A stretch of 64,000 bases of DNA. Source: Phycisphaerales bacterium. Lineage in GTDB: Bacteria; Planctomycetota; Phycisphaerae; Phycisphaerales; SM1A02. The translations under genes and the position numbers were made by a program. The stretch spans positions 62,001 through 126,000 of the forward strand of contig JAQWNP010000017.1 in NCBI GenBank assembly GCA_029268515.1, written 5' to 3'. Positions 29,490 through 39,075 of this stretch are shown one piece after another (within the stretch, counting starts at the first letter, position 1; each line of letters opens with the position of its first letter). The notes under the pieces were generated by a model. It saw only the letters and a program-made list of their open reading frames with translations, did not search any database and was not told the origin of the DNA.

Positions 29490-30626
29490 ATGCGCGATTC
29501 AAGACAACGTGAGCTTGCAGAGCTCTTAATCAATCATTCAACCAGAATTCAACCAGGTGAACACGTGCTGATTGAGATGTTTGATGCGCCTTATGAGATG
29601 GCCATCGAACTCGTTGAGGCAACACGTCGTGCCGGTGGCCATCCGCACATTGAATTGCGTAGTCAGCCTGTCATGCGCGCCCTGCAATGGGATGCCGACG
29701 AGGATAATCTTAAGGTCTGGGCAGACTGTGATCTCTATCGAATGAAGAAGATGGCGGCCTACATAGGGCTTCGTGGGGCAAGTAATGTCAGTGAAGAGTG
29801 CGATGTTCCAGATGAGAGTCGCAAAGCGATGGCCGAGATCTATCGCACGCCCGTTCATCTCGAACAACGTGTAAAAAAGACAAAATGGTGCGTTCTTCGT
29901 TGGCCAACTTCGAGCATGGCTCAACTGGCAAACATGAGTACAGAAGCATTTGAGAAGTTCTATTTTGATGTGTGCTGCCTGGACTATGGCCTCATGATGG
30001 AATCGGGTCGAGTGCTCGCAGAACGCATGACGGCCGCAGATCAGGTGCATATCAAAGGGCCAGGAGATACAGATATCACCTTCTCAATAAAAGATATTCC
30101 CGCTATTGAATGCTGTGGTGAGCACAATATTCCTGACGGAGAGTGTTTTACGGCACCTGTTCGTGACAGCATCAATGGCATCATGCACTACAACACACCT
30201 ACGGTGTATTACGGCCAAACATTTGAGAACGTACGTTTTGAGTTTGCTCAAGGAAAAATTGTGAATGCATCTTGTGATGGGGATGCGGACGCGCTTAATT
30301 CCATTCTCGATTCAGATGAGGGAGCTCGTTATGTCGGTGAGTTCGCCATTGGGTTCAACCCTCACATTCTCGAGCCAATGAAAGATATTCTCTTCGATGA
30401 GAAGATTGCCGGATCACTTCACTTTACGCCAGGGGCCGCCTATGAAGAGGCAGATAACGGTAACCGCTCTCAGGTGCACTGGGACCTCGTCTTGATCCAG
30501 CGGCCCGAATATGGCGGCGGAGAGATTTACTTTGACGGGGAGCTCATTCGTCGTGATGGTCTGTTTGTGACCGAAGAATTGGCTGCACTCAATCCTGAGG
30601 AACTTCTTGCCGCGACAGCCTCTTAG
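29490..30626 (+). CDS. M29-family aminopeptidase
   Basis: 378 aa, the usual length for the AmpS/PepS/aminopeptidase T family. The N-terminal domain is typical (LAELLINHSTRIQPGEHVLI). The C-terminal domain carries the metal ligands: Glu in NIPDGECFTAP, Glu in VGEFAIGFNPH, then His in GSLHFTPGAAYEEAD and the VHWDLVL segment with His and Asp. The enzyme removes N-terminal residues from peptides in the cytoplasm using two metal ions. A GAGGG ribosome site precedes the ATG. It stands alone between the hflX unit and a convergent RND exporter. Confidence 0.9.
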   Translation: MRDSRQRELAELLINHSTRIQPGEHVLIEMFDAPYEMAIELVEATRRAGGHPHIELRSQPVMRALQWDADEDNLKVWADCDLYRMKKMAAYIGLRGASNVSEECDVPDESRKAMAEIYRTPVHLEQRVKKTKWCVLRWPTSSMAQLANMSTEAFEKFYFDVCCLDYGLMMESGRVLAERMTAADQVHIKGPGDTDITFSIKDIPAIECCGEHNIPDGECFTAPVRDSINGIMHYNTPTVYYGQTFENVRFEFAQGKIVNASCDGDADALNSILDSDEGARYVGEFAIGFNPHILEPMKDILFDEKIAGSLHFTPGAAYEEADNGNRSQVHWDLVLIQRPEYGGGEIYFDGELIRRDGLFVTEELAALNPEELLAATAS

Positions 30627-30647
30627 GAGGTCTGAGTTGTGGACTGC

Positions 30648-33314
30648 TTATTGAGCCTCGCTCATCGTTGCAGATGGCGAGGAGATGGCTTTACGGCGAC
30701 GGTTTCGTAGTTGAAGGATGGCAGGCATGACGGTGTAGCAAGCCAGAAGTGTCATGCCCAGGCCGGTGGTCATGACCGCGCCCAACGACTGAATGCCTCG
30801 GTGTTCTGCAATGAGCATTGACCCAAATCCAATCATCGTGGTGAGCAGTGTCATTGTGACGGCTCGACCAGTACCGCCACTGAGGCCAGCTGGACGTCCA
30901 TCTGGTTCAAATCGCCAACGATGAACCATATGCACACCGGCAGCCATGCCAATTCCAAGAATCAAGGGCATGACGATCAGATTGGCAAAGTTGACAGAGA
31001 ATTGGAAGAGGCCGAGCAGTCCAAAGACACCGACAAATCCGACAGACACGGGGACCATTGCGCAGAGCGCATCTGCAATAGAGCGGAAGTCGATCAGCAA
31101 GACAATCAGAATGGCAATAAATGCGTAAATGGCGGCCTTCTGATAAGCGGTGACAACAATAATGCTCGACTCATAAATTTGAACCGGTGGACCAAGCACG
31201 TCCGGTGCGACAGTGCGAATCTCTTGGATAAATGCCTTGAGCCGCGCCGGCTCTAAGATTGATTCCACATCGGCCTGTGGGTAGACCCGCAAGAGCCAGT
31301 CGCCATTGGCGCCAATCCATTGAGCGCGCAAGGCCTCGGGTAGATCGTCAGGTAAAAGCGGGGTAGGGGTGAGTGACTCATCAATAACTGTTTTCAGTGC
31401 GGCCTGAGCAGAATCAAAACGCTCATTGGTGCGTTTGGCTCGAATAGTTTTTTCGTCTTCAGCGAGTGTGTTTGTGATTGTGAGCGTCTGCTCTATTCGC
31501 TGGACAATTGCATCTAACTCATCACGTTCTGGACCAGTGACAGTTTGAATGCTCAGTTTTAGGCCCAGCAGTAGTTTTTGGATTTGGGCGCGCAGATAAG
31601 GGAATGTATCGGGTATGGTCGGTACAGCAGAAGGTTGGTTGCGAATTTCTGCGACCTGGGCGGCGCGCGTCTCGTAGTCCTTTGGATAGAGAAGGCCCAT
31701 TCCACCAACTTCATGCACAGTTGGGAGCGCTGTCAGTTGGGTGACAAGTTCTGGCGCTTCTTCTGGTCTTGTGCGAATCAGCGCATTCCAGACGGTTCGG
31801 GCATCATCTTCAACCAGTCGAGATTCCCATCGCACCGATTCAATATCTGGTGGCTGTAGATTCAGTACGTTGGGATCGTACTTGACGCGATAAGCCGGAA
31901 TAGCGGCGCATATCACCACCAACACCGAGAGAATGAGCGTCACGAGTGGATGTTGGTCGATCCAGTTCAAGCGGCCGCCAGCCAAATGCATGCCTTGTCC
32001 TTGATGGCGCTTGCGTAGGATGCGGCGCCAATTTGGCAGCAATGCTAACGCCGCAGGAAAACAGCTCAGCATGGCCAATAGGCAGATGATAATCCCGCCT
32101 CCAGCGATAATGCCCATCTCAGCCATGCCCTTGAAGTCGGTCATGGCGGTAGCGCCGAAGGCAACAGCGGTGGTGATTGTTCCTGTAATCATTCCTGGGC
32201 CAATGCCACGGAAGACTCGGGCAACAGCATCAGGCAAGTTGGCATGTTGACGATGGACTAATTCCAATCTGGAAACCAGATGCAAGGCAAAGTCAACTCC
32301 AAGTCCCAGAAGAATAACAGAGAAGACAACTGAAAGTAGTTGTAAATGACCTACTGAAAGGACAAGCCAACCGAAGCTCCACGCAATAGCGATGAGTAGG
32401 CAACCTGCTGCAAGGAGGGGGACAACAACTCCCCTAAAGGCAATCAGCATCATGACTGTGATCAAGATCAAAGCAACAATAGATGCAATGGTCGAGTCAT
32501 AAATCGACTGCGTTGTTTCGTCTGCTTCAATCGCGGGTATACCTGTAACGCCGTATTCAATCGCCTCGATTTTAGATTGAATGACAGCTTGTCGAACTTG
32601 TTCTCTGAGCCAAAGCAAGTTCTCACTCAGTGAGTTGATTGCTGATTTCTGTGGTGCGAAACGAAGTTGAATCAATCTCATTCTGCCACTCTCGGTGGCG
32701 AATGGCTGCCATTGATCAAAATCACTGCCCAGCAAATTGAAACTGGGCTCGCCGCCCTCCAAGCCGATGAGATAGGGTGTGATTACGTCATTGAGTTGTT
32801 GAATGCCATCAGGGCCTTGCCCATCTCTGCGGAGTTGTCCCATCAACACTTCAAGTCCGGTCGCAGCATTTGCGGCTTCGCTAAGTTCTTTGCCAACGCG
32901 CAGATCAAGAAGTCGTTTATCAAATTCAACTTGTGGAGCGGCCATGAAGAGCCTGGGGCTTGCTTCGTTCGCACTGAAGCCAGCATCAGCACCAAGTACT
33001 TTCGGGCTTTCCCTAAGTTGATTGGCCAGTGTCATGGCAAGTTTGGTGATACGAGCATCAGTTGCATCGCCTTCCAAACAGATCACGAGATCATCCCATC
33101 GAGGGAAATCGAGACGGTAGTTGTTGTAGCGTGCATTCCAGGCAAGATTAGGATCCATCAGATCGCCACGATCACCATGGAACTCAAGTCGCTCCAAAGT
33201 CAGGATCAGCGAGCCTGCTGCAATAGACAAGCAGATCAGCAGCGTGAGTAGGGGGCGCTTCGTTACAGTGCGGCCCCAGAACCCGAGGAAGTTGTCGCGG
33301 ATGCGTTTCGACAC
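30648..33314 (-). CDS. RND/MMPL-family exporter (HpnN-like)
   Basis: 888 aa with the duplicated RND plan: an N-terminal helix, a large periplasmic loop (about 50-250), five or six membrane helices (ASIVALILITVMMLIAFRGV onwards), a second single helix near 450, another large loop, and a final helix bundle (AIYAFIAILIVLLIDFRSIA to the C-terminus). The helices have the sterol-sensing-like arrangement of MMPL and hopanoid-transport proteins, with LGLGVDFALHL and LGIGMAAGVHMVHRW as equivalent motifs in the two halves. No adaptor or outer-membrane factor gene is adjacent. Lipid or hopanoid export is possible but not demonstrated. Confidence 0.83.
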   Translation of the reverse strand: MSKRIRDNFLGFWGRTVTKRPLLTLLICLSIAAGSLILTLERLEFHGDRGDLMDPNLAWNARYNNYRLDFPRWDDLVICLEGDATDARITKLAMTLANQLRESPKVLGADAGFSANEASPRLFMAAPQVEFDKRLLDLRVGKELSEAANAATGLEVLMGQLRRDGQGPDGIQQLNDVITPYLIGLEGGEPSFNLLGSDFDQWQPFATESGRMRLIQLRFAPQKSAINSLSENLLWLREQVRQAVIQSKIEAIEYGVTGIPAIEADETTQSIYDSTIASIVALILITVMMLIAFRGVVVPLLAAGCLLIAIAWSFGWLVLSVGHLQLLSVVFSVILLGLGVDFALHLVSRLELVHRQHANLPDAVARVFRGIGPGMITGTITTAVAFGATAMTDFKGMAEMGIIAGGGIIICLLAMLSCFPAALALLPNWRRILRKRHQGQGMHLAGGRLNWIDQHPLVTLILSVLVVICAAIPAYRVKYDPNVLNLQPPDIESVRWESRLVEDDARTVWNALIRTRPEEAPELVTQLTALPTVHEVGGMGLLYPKDYETRAAQVAEIRNQPSAVPTIPDTFPYLRAQIQKLLLGLKLSIQTVTGPERDELDAIVQRIEQTLTITNTLAEDEKTIRAKRTNERFDSAQAALKTVIDESLTPTPLLPDDLPEALRAQWIGANGDWLLRVYPQADVESILEPARLKAFIQEIRTVAPDVLGPPVQIYESSIIVVTAYQKAAIYAFIAILIVLLIDFRSIADALCAMVPVSVGFVGVFGLLGLFQFSVNFANLIVMPLILGIGMAAGVHMVHRWRFEPDGRPAGLSGGTGRAVTMTLLTTMIGFGSMLIAEHRGIQSLGAVMTTGLGMTLLACYTVMPAILQLRNRRRKAISSPSATMSEAQ

Positions 33315-33576
33315 AGCGTCACCTTATAGAGGAATGTGTGAGCTGTCGGTAGTTCTTGTTCTCGGACCCAAGCCAGAATGAACAGGGGAAGTCATTAGGC
33401 TCGATTTCGACTCAAAGAGACCGATTTTAGAGACCGCACAAACCACCTGGCTTCACAAGTCGATACGACTGGATGTTTTGCCCATTACTTTTGGCCTCTT
33501 CGCATGTGTGACGCCAAGCCGGCAAAGCCGATGGCCGATGGTTCCAGTACAACACTTGATAGAAGGGGACTCAGGG

Positions 33577-34086
33577 ATGGGAACACGAATTGGAGATTAC
33601 TTGGTCTTGGCGGGCGTACTTACAGATGACCAGGTTCAAGAGGTACTTGCAGCACAGCGAAATACACAACGACCATTTGGTTGGTTGTGTGAGGAGCTCT
33701 TTGCAATTGATCCGCAAGAAATTGAATCAGCTTGGGCTCAGCAATATGCGGGCTTAACGGCCACCATTAACCCATGTGAAGAGGGCGTTGTGCCAGAAGT
33801 CCTTCATATGATTACGCGGCGTCAAGCCTGGCAGTTTCGAATCATGCCTATTCGCTTTGATGGCGAGGAGCTCATGGTGGCGACGACATTAGGGCATATT
33901 CATCGGGCGCTTCGTTTTGCAACGAATGTCATGGGCTGCCCGGTTTATGTTGTTCTCACGGCACCGGAAGAACTTGCTCGGTCGTTGAGTATGTACTACC
34001 CATTGCCTGGAATGGGGCAGGTCGTCATTGACCATGGTCTCGATGGGGTCTTTGGTGGGACCGACTGGATCGAGCCAGCAGCTTGA
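33577..34086 (+). CDS. Single GspE N-terminal (MshEN-like) domain protein
   Basis: 169 aa from the ATG at 33577, which has GAAGGGG upstream; an in-frame start 33 codons earlier adds residues without family likeness. The sequence RIGDYLVLAGVLTDDQVQEVL, then ESAWAQQYAG and MPIRFDGEELMVATT, matches the domain found at the N-terminus of type II secretion/type IV pilus ATPases. The ATPase itself is absent. Such stand-alone domains may bind cyclic di-GMP or partner ATPases; which applies here is unknown. A strong terminator follows. Confidence 0.75.
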   Translation: MGTRIGDYLVLAGVLTDDQVQEVLAAQRNTQRPFGWLCEELFAIDPQEIESAWAQQYAGLTATINPCEEGVVPEVLHMITRRQAWQFRIMPIRFDGEELMVATTLGHIHRALRFATNVMGCPVYVVLTAPEELARSLSMYYPLPGMGQVVIDHGLDGVFGGTDWIEPAA

Positions 34087-34103
34087 TTCTGGCCTCGTGA
34101 TCT

Positions 34104-34143
34104 AAAAAAACCAAAGGGCGGCTGAGGGCCGCCTTTGGTTTTT
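34104..34143. terminator. Bidirectional terminator
   Basis: ACCAAAGG-CGGC pairs with GCCGCCTTTGGT (one bulged G, 12 pairs, hairpin 34110-34139). An A-run lies on the left and a T-run on the right, so it can serve both the plus-strand gene ending at 34086 and the minus-strand tRNA-Phe. Confidence 0.85.
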
Positions 34144-34145
34144 AA

Positions 34146-34218
34146 TGGCGAGACCCGGACTTGAACCGGGGACACCGGCATTTTCAATGCCGTGCTCTAC
34201 CAACTGAGCTACCTCGCC
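34146..34218 (-). tRNA. tRNA-Phe (GAA)
   Basis: 73 nt. The cloverleaf is clear on the minus strand: acceptor GGCGAGG/CTCGCC, a D-arm with AGCTCAGTTGGTAGAGC, an anticodon stem CGGCA/TGCCG with loop TTGAAAA giving anticodon GAA, and a T-arm with GGTTCAAGTCC. The discriminator is A and no CCA is encoded. Confidence 0.96.
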
Positions 34219-34467
34219 TGAGCGGGCTAGCCTATTGGGCCGGTTTCCTATGTCAAGCGCCCTGATCCGGTTCTCAACAAACTCAGTCAGTTGACGCTCG
34301 CTTCCCATGATGCCCTTTGCAGGGCAAATTCTCTAGATAATCAGCCTGAAGGACGCTTTTGTTAGGATCTGGGCACCTAGCGGGCCATAATCCCGTATTA
34401 GGAAGATCTGATCCGTGGATGCGTTGACTGGCTCAGAAGGGCCAGATAGGCTTCCGCGTCAGGCATT

Positions 34468-34541
34468 GGCGGGAGTAGCTCAGTCGGTAGAGCACCTGGT
34501 TGTGGTCCAGGACGTCGCGGGTTCAAGTCCCGTCTCTCGCC
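34468..34541 (+). tRNA. tRNA-His (GTG) with encoded G-1
   Basis: 74 nt. Acceptor GCGGGAG pairs with CTCTCGC; anticodon stem CCTGG/CCAGG holds the loop TTGTGGT, giving anticodon GTG. A G at 34468 faces the discriminator C at 34541, which gives the extra G-1:C73 pair required by histidyl-tRNA synthetase. No CCA is encoded. Confidence 0.97.
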
Positions 34542-34697
34542 CTTTGACGGAAGAAAGAACTTGCCGAATTGGTAGGCATAGCGCCGATGACGGGGTAGAC
34601 TCGCACTCTTGTATTAGGTGCGAGGCAAACTGATTATTTCCGCGAGGGAGCGGAAGACCACAAACCCCGTTTCACGACCCTATCCGAGAAGACTGAT

Positions 34698-36293
34698 ATG
34701 ACAACAGCGACGCCGAAAGCGCGTTTAGATTTCGATAACGTGACTTTGCATAGCAATCTTTCAACAAGTGCTTTGGTAGAGATGTCATTGCGACGCCAAG
34801 AAGGCATGCTGGCCGCAAACGGAGCGCTGGCTTGTGATACAGGCAGTCGCACCGGTCGCAGCCCGAACGATAAGTACCTCGAAGACACGCCAGGGATTCA
34901 TGATTCCATCGAGTGGGGCAAGGTAAACAAACCTATCTCATCTGAGAACTTTGCCAAGCTTGAAGATCTGGTGATGAAGTACTTGCGGGGCAAGGATGAT
35001 CTCTTTGAGTTTGAGGGCTTCGCAGGGGCTGATCCAGATTACCGACTGTCTGTGCGCGTCATTACCGAGTTTGCCTGGCACAGTCTCTTTGCCCGCACGT
35101 TGTTTATTGAACCAACGTCTCAGGAACTCAAGAAGTTTGCGGCTGATTGGACAATTCTTAATGCCGCTCGCATGCCAATTGAAAATCCAGAGAGCTATGG
35201 CTTAGATTCGGGCGTCGGCATCTTGCAGTCACTCGAACAGAAGAAAGTGATCATCTTCGGCACTGAATATGCTGGAGAGATTAAGAAGTCGATCTTCTAT
35301 GCAATGAACTATGACATGCCAGCGGCGAATGTATTCCCAATGCATTGCTCGGCCAATGTTGATGATGTAGATCCAAGCAACGTTGCTCTCTTCTTTGGCT
35401 TGTCGGGTACGGGCAAGACAACGCTTTCTGCAGATCCACATCGTCCATTGATTGGTGATGATGAACATGGCTGGTCAGATAACGGCGTCTTCAACTTTGA
35501 GGGCGGCTGTTATGCCAAGTGTATTCACTTGACGCGCGCTGGTGAACCGCAGATTTGGGATGCGATTCGTTTTGGTAGTGTTCTTGAAAACGTGGTGCTT
35601 GATCCTGAGACACGTCTACCTGATTACGATTCATCGGCGAAGACCGAGAACACACGGGTGACTTACCCGGTCAGTTTTATCCCCGATGCAAAAATACCCT
35701 CGGTCGGCGCTCATCCCAAACATATTATTTTCCTCACCGCTGATGCATTTGGCGTGTTGCCACCAGTGAGCCGCTTGACACGCGATCAGGCAATGTATTA
35801 CTTCGTAAATGGCTACACCTCAAAACTAGCAGGCACTGAGGCCGGTGTCACCGAACCAGTTCCAAACTTCAGTCCATGCTATGGCGGGCCATTCTTGCCT
35901 AGGCCGCCGATGGTTTATGCAGATTTACTTTCAGACCGAATTGAGCAACATGGGTCTGACGTTTGGCTTCTCAATACAGGATGGACTGGTGGTCCATACG
36001 GCCAGGGGCAGCGATTCGAACTCAAGTGGACCCGTCTTCTTGTCACCATGATTCTTTCGGGCGAGCTGCTTAAGGCGTCTTACCAGGAGCATGAAATCTT
36101 TGGGCTGCATATGCCAAAGGCCGCAGGCGATGTCCCAGTAGAAATGCTCAGCCCACGGGGAACGTGGCAGGATGTTGATGCCTATGACCTTCAGGCTATT
36201 GACTTGGCAAAGAGATTTCATGCCAACGATGCACTGTTCCATCTGCCTGAAGATATTCGTCAGGCTGGTCCCAAGATTGGGCGAGAAGGCTAG
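34698..36293 (+). CDS. pckA: Phosphoenolpyruvate carboxykinase (ATP)
   Basis: 531 aa, the usual length for the ATP-dependent enzyme. Visible signatures are GSRTGRSPNDKY, the nucleotide-binding GLSGTGKTTLSADP, the metal-binding IGDDEHGWSDNGVFNFEGG, and the lid-region Arg in ENTRVTYPV. The enzyme converts oxaloacetate and ATP to phosphoenolpyruvate and is the first step of gluconeogenesis. It is monocistronic, with a 156-nt stretch after tRNA-His that may be its leader, and a hairpin follows it. Confidence 0.97.
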   Translation: MTTATPKARLDFDNVTLHSNLSTSALVEMSLRRQEGMLAANGALACDTGSRTGRSPNDKYLEDTPGIHDSIEWGKVNKPISSENFAKLEDLVMKYLRGKDDLFEFEGFAGADPDYRLSVRVITEFAWHSLFARTLFIEPTSQELKKFAADWTILNAARMPIENPESYGLDSGVGILQSLEQKKVIIFGTEYAGEIKKSIFYAMNYDMPAANVFPMHCSANVDDVDPSNVALFFGLSGTGKTTLSADPHRPLIGDDEHGWSDNGVFNFEGGCYAKCIHLTRAGEPQIWDAIRFGSVLENVVLDPETRLPDYDSSAKTENTRVTYPVSFIPDAKIPSVGAHPKHIIFLTADAFGVLPPVSRLTRDQAMYYFVNGYTSKLAGTEAGVTEPVPNFSPCYGGPFLPRPPMVYADLLSDRIEQHGSDVWLLNTGWTGGPYGQGQRFELKWTRLLVTMILSGELLKASYQEHEIFGLHMPKAAGDVPVEMLSPRGTWQDVDAYDLQAIDLAKRFHANDALFHLPEDIRQAGPKIGREG

Positions 36294-36368
36294 GTCATCG
36301 TCTGGCCTGATTTTTTGCTTGTTTGGGTGGGCAGATTCCCTTTAGAAGCGACCGATAATCTAAAAAAT

Positions 36369-36400
36369 ACCCAGCTTTGATCTGGGTAGGTGCTGTTTTT
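36369..36400 (+). terminator. Terminator after pckA
   Basis: ACCCAG/CTGGGT with a 7-base loop (36369-36387), followed nine bases later by a run of five T. The rest of the 267-bp gap to 36561 holds no other recognisable feature. Confidence 0.55.
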
Positions 36401-36560
36401 GCGTCCAGAGGCTGCTTTTGGCTTCTATTTTTGATCAGAAGGTAATTTCCGTTCCACCCTGATTAACTCGCCTCCTCTTTCGGTCGATTGAACTGTTGCA
36501 GACAGAACATGTAACAGGATTAGGTCTTAGGACTGGTATGAACTGAAGGGGCGCACGGCC

Positions 36561-37145
36561 ATGAATCTTCTCGACAAGGACGTTTTGACAACAGGTGAGG
36601 TGGCCAAGCTTTGTAATGTGGCCTCTCGCACAGTCAGTAAGTGGTTTGATTCCGGGCAGCTCAATGGCTATCGGATTCCAGGCTCGAAGGACCGGCGCAT
36701 TCCAGTTGCGAGTCTTCTTAAATTTATGCGTGATCATGGCATACCCATGGATGGCCTCATGTCTGGTGCTGTTCGGGTGTTAGTCGTTGATAGCGATGAA
36801 GATGTGCGTCAAACCCTGGCTCGTATTCTTCAAGATCAAACCAATTATGAAGTTCGCTCTGCCAGCAGCTGCTTTAAGGCCGGTATCGAATGTGAACGCT
36901 TCCGTCCACATGTCATGTTGCTTGATCTCACACTTGCTGCTGAAGAAGAATCAGTCGCAATGGAGCTCGTTGATAACAATAATTCAGAGGCACATTCGAC
37001 CAAAGTGGTTGCCGTCACAGGCAAGTTGACTGACGGTCAAATTGCTCAGCTTGCCCATCAGGGGTTTGAGAGTGTGCTACGCAAGCCGTTTAGCGTTCGT
37101 CAGGTGATCGAATCGATTGAGAATGCACATGCGGTGGTTTACTGA
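36561..37145 (+). CDS. HTH (excisionase/MerR-type) plus receiver-domain regulator
   Basis: 194 aa. Residues ~7-58 form an excisionase-type winged HTH (LTTGEVAKLCNVASRTVSKW, then GYRIPGSKDRRIPVASLLKF). Residues ~72-190 form a response-regulator receiver domain: acidic pocket VVDSDEDVR, phospho-acceptor Asp in VMLLDLTL, switch Thr in VAVTGK and Lys in VLRKPF. The DNA-binding domain precedes the receiver, opposite to most response regulators. No histidine kinase is adjacent, so it is an orphan. The HTH type suggests a MerR-like or helix-bending mode of binding. Target genes unknown. Confidence 0.85.
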   Translation: MNLLDKDVLTTGEVAKLCNVASRTVSKWFDSGQLNGYRIPGSKDRRIPVASLLKFMRDHGIPMDGLMSGAVRVLVVDSDEDVRQTLARILQDQTNYEVRSASSCFKAGIECERFRPHVMLLDLTLAAEEESVAMELVDNNNSEAHSTKVVAVTGKLTDGQIAQLAHQGFESVLRKPFSVRQVIESIENAHAVVY

Positions 37146-37353
37146 ACATGCGGTCTTGAGATCGCCAAGGGGGAGAGGCAATGGTCTGATGCTCGACATC
37201 AGGCCGTTGTCTTTTTTGTTCAGAAATCGTTGGTATCAGGGGTGTCGCTGTAGCTTTCTGAATCGAGATCTTGGGCAAGAATTTAGATTGTCGTCACTTA
37301 TTGACGTGTGATTGAAGTGGAATATTGTGGCCCGTACTACAATATCCGTCGTC

Positions 37354-39051
37354 ATGAAAATTGCTCTGGGACAGCTCAATCCGATCGTTGGAGATCTTGT
37401 TGGCAACGCACAGCAGATCTCCGAAGCGATACGTGTGGCTCATCACCAAGATGCTGATTTATTGGTTACCAGTGAATTGGTCTTGATTGGTTATCCACCG
37501 CGTGATCTGTTGCTTCGCTCTGGTGTGGTGGATCGGTGTCAGGAGATGCTGGAAACACTGGCTCAGGAAGCGGGCGAAATGCCAGTATTGGTTGGTCATC
37601 CTGCGGCGGCAATTTCAGGGATGCGCCCCTTGGTGAACCGAGTTTCACTACTTCATGAAGGTCTTGTAGAGCCAGTTGCAGACAAACGTTTGTTGCCGGG
37701 ATACGACGTCTTTGATGAAGACAGGTATTTTGAACCGGGGGATCAGCCGGGGCTGCTGAACATCTGCGGCACTTCTATTGGCGTTTTAATCTGCGAGGAT
37801 CTCTGGCGGGCCAGTGATGTGACTGCTTCACCACGTTATCAATGTAATCCAACGGATGAAGTTATTAATGCTGGGGCGGAGATGCTGATCGCGCTGAATG
37901 CAAGTCCATTCTTTATGGGAAAAGGTGCCCAGCATTTGGCCCATCTCCAGGCAGTAGCGCAATCGCACCAAACTCGGATTGTGGCCGTCAATCAAGTAGG
38001 GGCCAATGACGATTTGATTTTCGATGGGCGCTCTGCGGTTATTGATGCAGATGGCTCGGTGCGTCATGCCATGGGCGGTTGGCGAGCTGCGGTCGAGACG
38101 GTCTCACTAGAAGAGCCTATTAAACCGACAGCGGCAAAGGCGTTATTGCGAGCATATGAGCCAATGCGAGAGCTCTATCACGGCCTGGTTCTTGGCATTC
38201 ATGACTATTGGGTGAAGACGGGAAACCAGGACGCATTGATCGGGCTCTCTGGTGGTATTGACTCGGCATTGACCGCAACATTGGCGGTGGCAGCACTTGG
38301 GGCCAGCCATGTGCAGGGGGTCATGATGCCATCACAATATTCCTCACCAGGTTCGCTCACTGATTCATTGTCCTTAGCGACAAACCTCGGTATGCCATCA
38401 CCATTAGAGCTTCCAATAGAGAAACCGCATCGTGCACTCCAGGGCGAATTGAATGCAGTGGTTGGAAAAATAGGATCGCTCACAGATGAGAACTTGCAAG
38501 CTCGCATACGTGGTGTTCTTCTGATGGCGCTGGCCAATGATCGCAATGCACTCGTGTTGGCGACTGGAAACAAGTCAGAATTTGCCGTGGGATACAGCAC
38601 GATTTATGGCGATATGTGTGGCGCTGTCGCTGTTTTGGGTGATGTACTCAAAACGTTGGTGTACGAACTTGCACGCTGGATCAATACACACCATGAGGAG
38701 CTTGGATTCTCGTGTCCACCGATACCCGAGGCGAGCATCACCAAGCTACCATCAGCGGAATTAAGACTTGACCAGACCGATCAAGATTCACTTCCTCCAT
38801 ACGAAGTGCTTGATGAGATCATTACAGGCCACATCGATCTTGAGTTGACGGTCGATGAAATCGCTCGCAATGGTCATATCGAACCATCTCTGGTTGAGCA
38901 ATACACACAGGCGATCGATAGAGCCCAATACAAACGGGATCAGGCGGCCATCATCCTCAAAGTGACCGGCCGAGCCTTTGGTCGGGGCCGCCCAATGCCA
39001 GTGGTCATGAAATCAACCTTTGAGACAAGGCCGTCAGCCGAATCACACTAA
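37354..39051 (+). CDS. nadE: Glutamine-dependent NAD+ synthetase
   Basis: 565 aa from the ATG at 37354, where MKIALGQLNPIVGDLVGN matches the family start; the frame runs 14 codons further to a TTG. The N-terminal nitrilase-type glutaminase domain has Glu in TSELVLIGYPPRD, Lys in ADKRLLPGYDVFDE and Cys in GVLICEDLW. The C-terminal synthetase has the pyrophosphatase loop LIGLSGGIDSALT and ATGNKSEFAVGYSTIYGDM. It converts nicotinate adenine dinucleotide to NAD using glutamine nitrogen. mutL follows 24 bp downstream. Confidence 0.96.
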   Translation: MKIALGQLNPIVGDLVGNAQQISEAIRVAHHQDADLLVTSELVLIGYPPRDLLLRSGVVDRCQEMLETLAQEAGEMPVLVGHPAAAISGMRPLVNRVSLLHEGLVEPVADKRLLPGYDVFDEDRYFEPGDQPGLLNICGTSIGVLICEDLWRASDVTASPRYQCNPTDEVINAGAEMLIALNASPFFMGKGAQHLAHLQAVAQSHQTRIVAVNQVGANDDLIFDGRSAVIDADGSVRHAMGGWRAAVETVSLEEPIKPTAAKALLRAYEPMRELYHGLVLGIHDYWVKTGNQDALIGLSGGIDSALTATLAVAALGASHVQGVMMPSQYSSPGSLTDSLSLATNLGMPSPLELPIEKPHRALQGELNAVVGKIGSLTDENLQARIRGVLLMALANDRNALVLATGNKSEFAVGYSTIYGDMCGAVAVLGDVLKTLVYELARWINTHHEELGFSCPPIPEASITKLPSAELRLDQTDQDSLPPYEVLDEIITGHIDLELTVDEIARNGHIEPSLVEQYTQAIDRAQYKRDQAAIILKVTGRAFGRGRPMPVVMKSTFETRPSAESH

Positions 39052-39075
39052 CGCTTTGCAGATTACAATCCCCTT

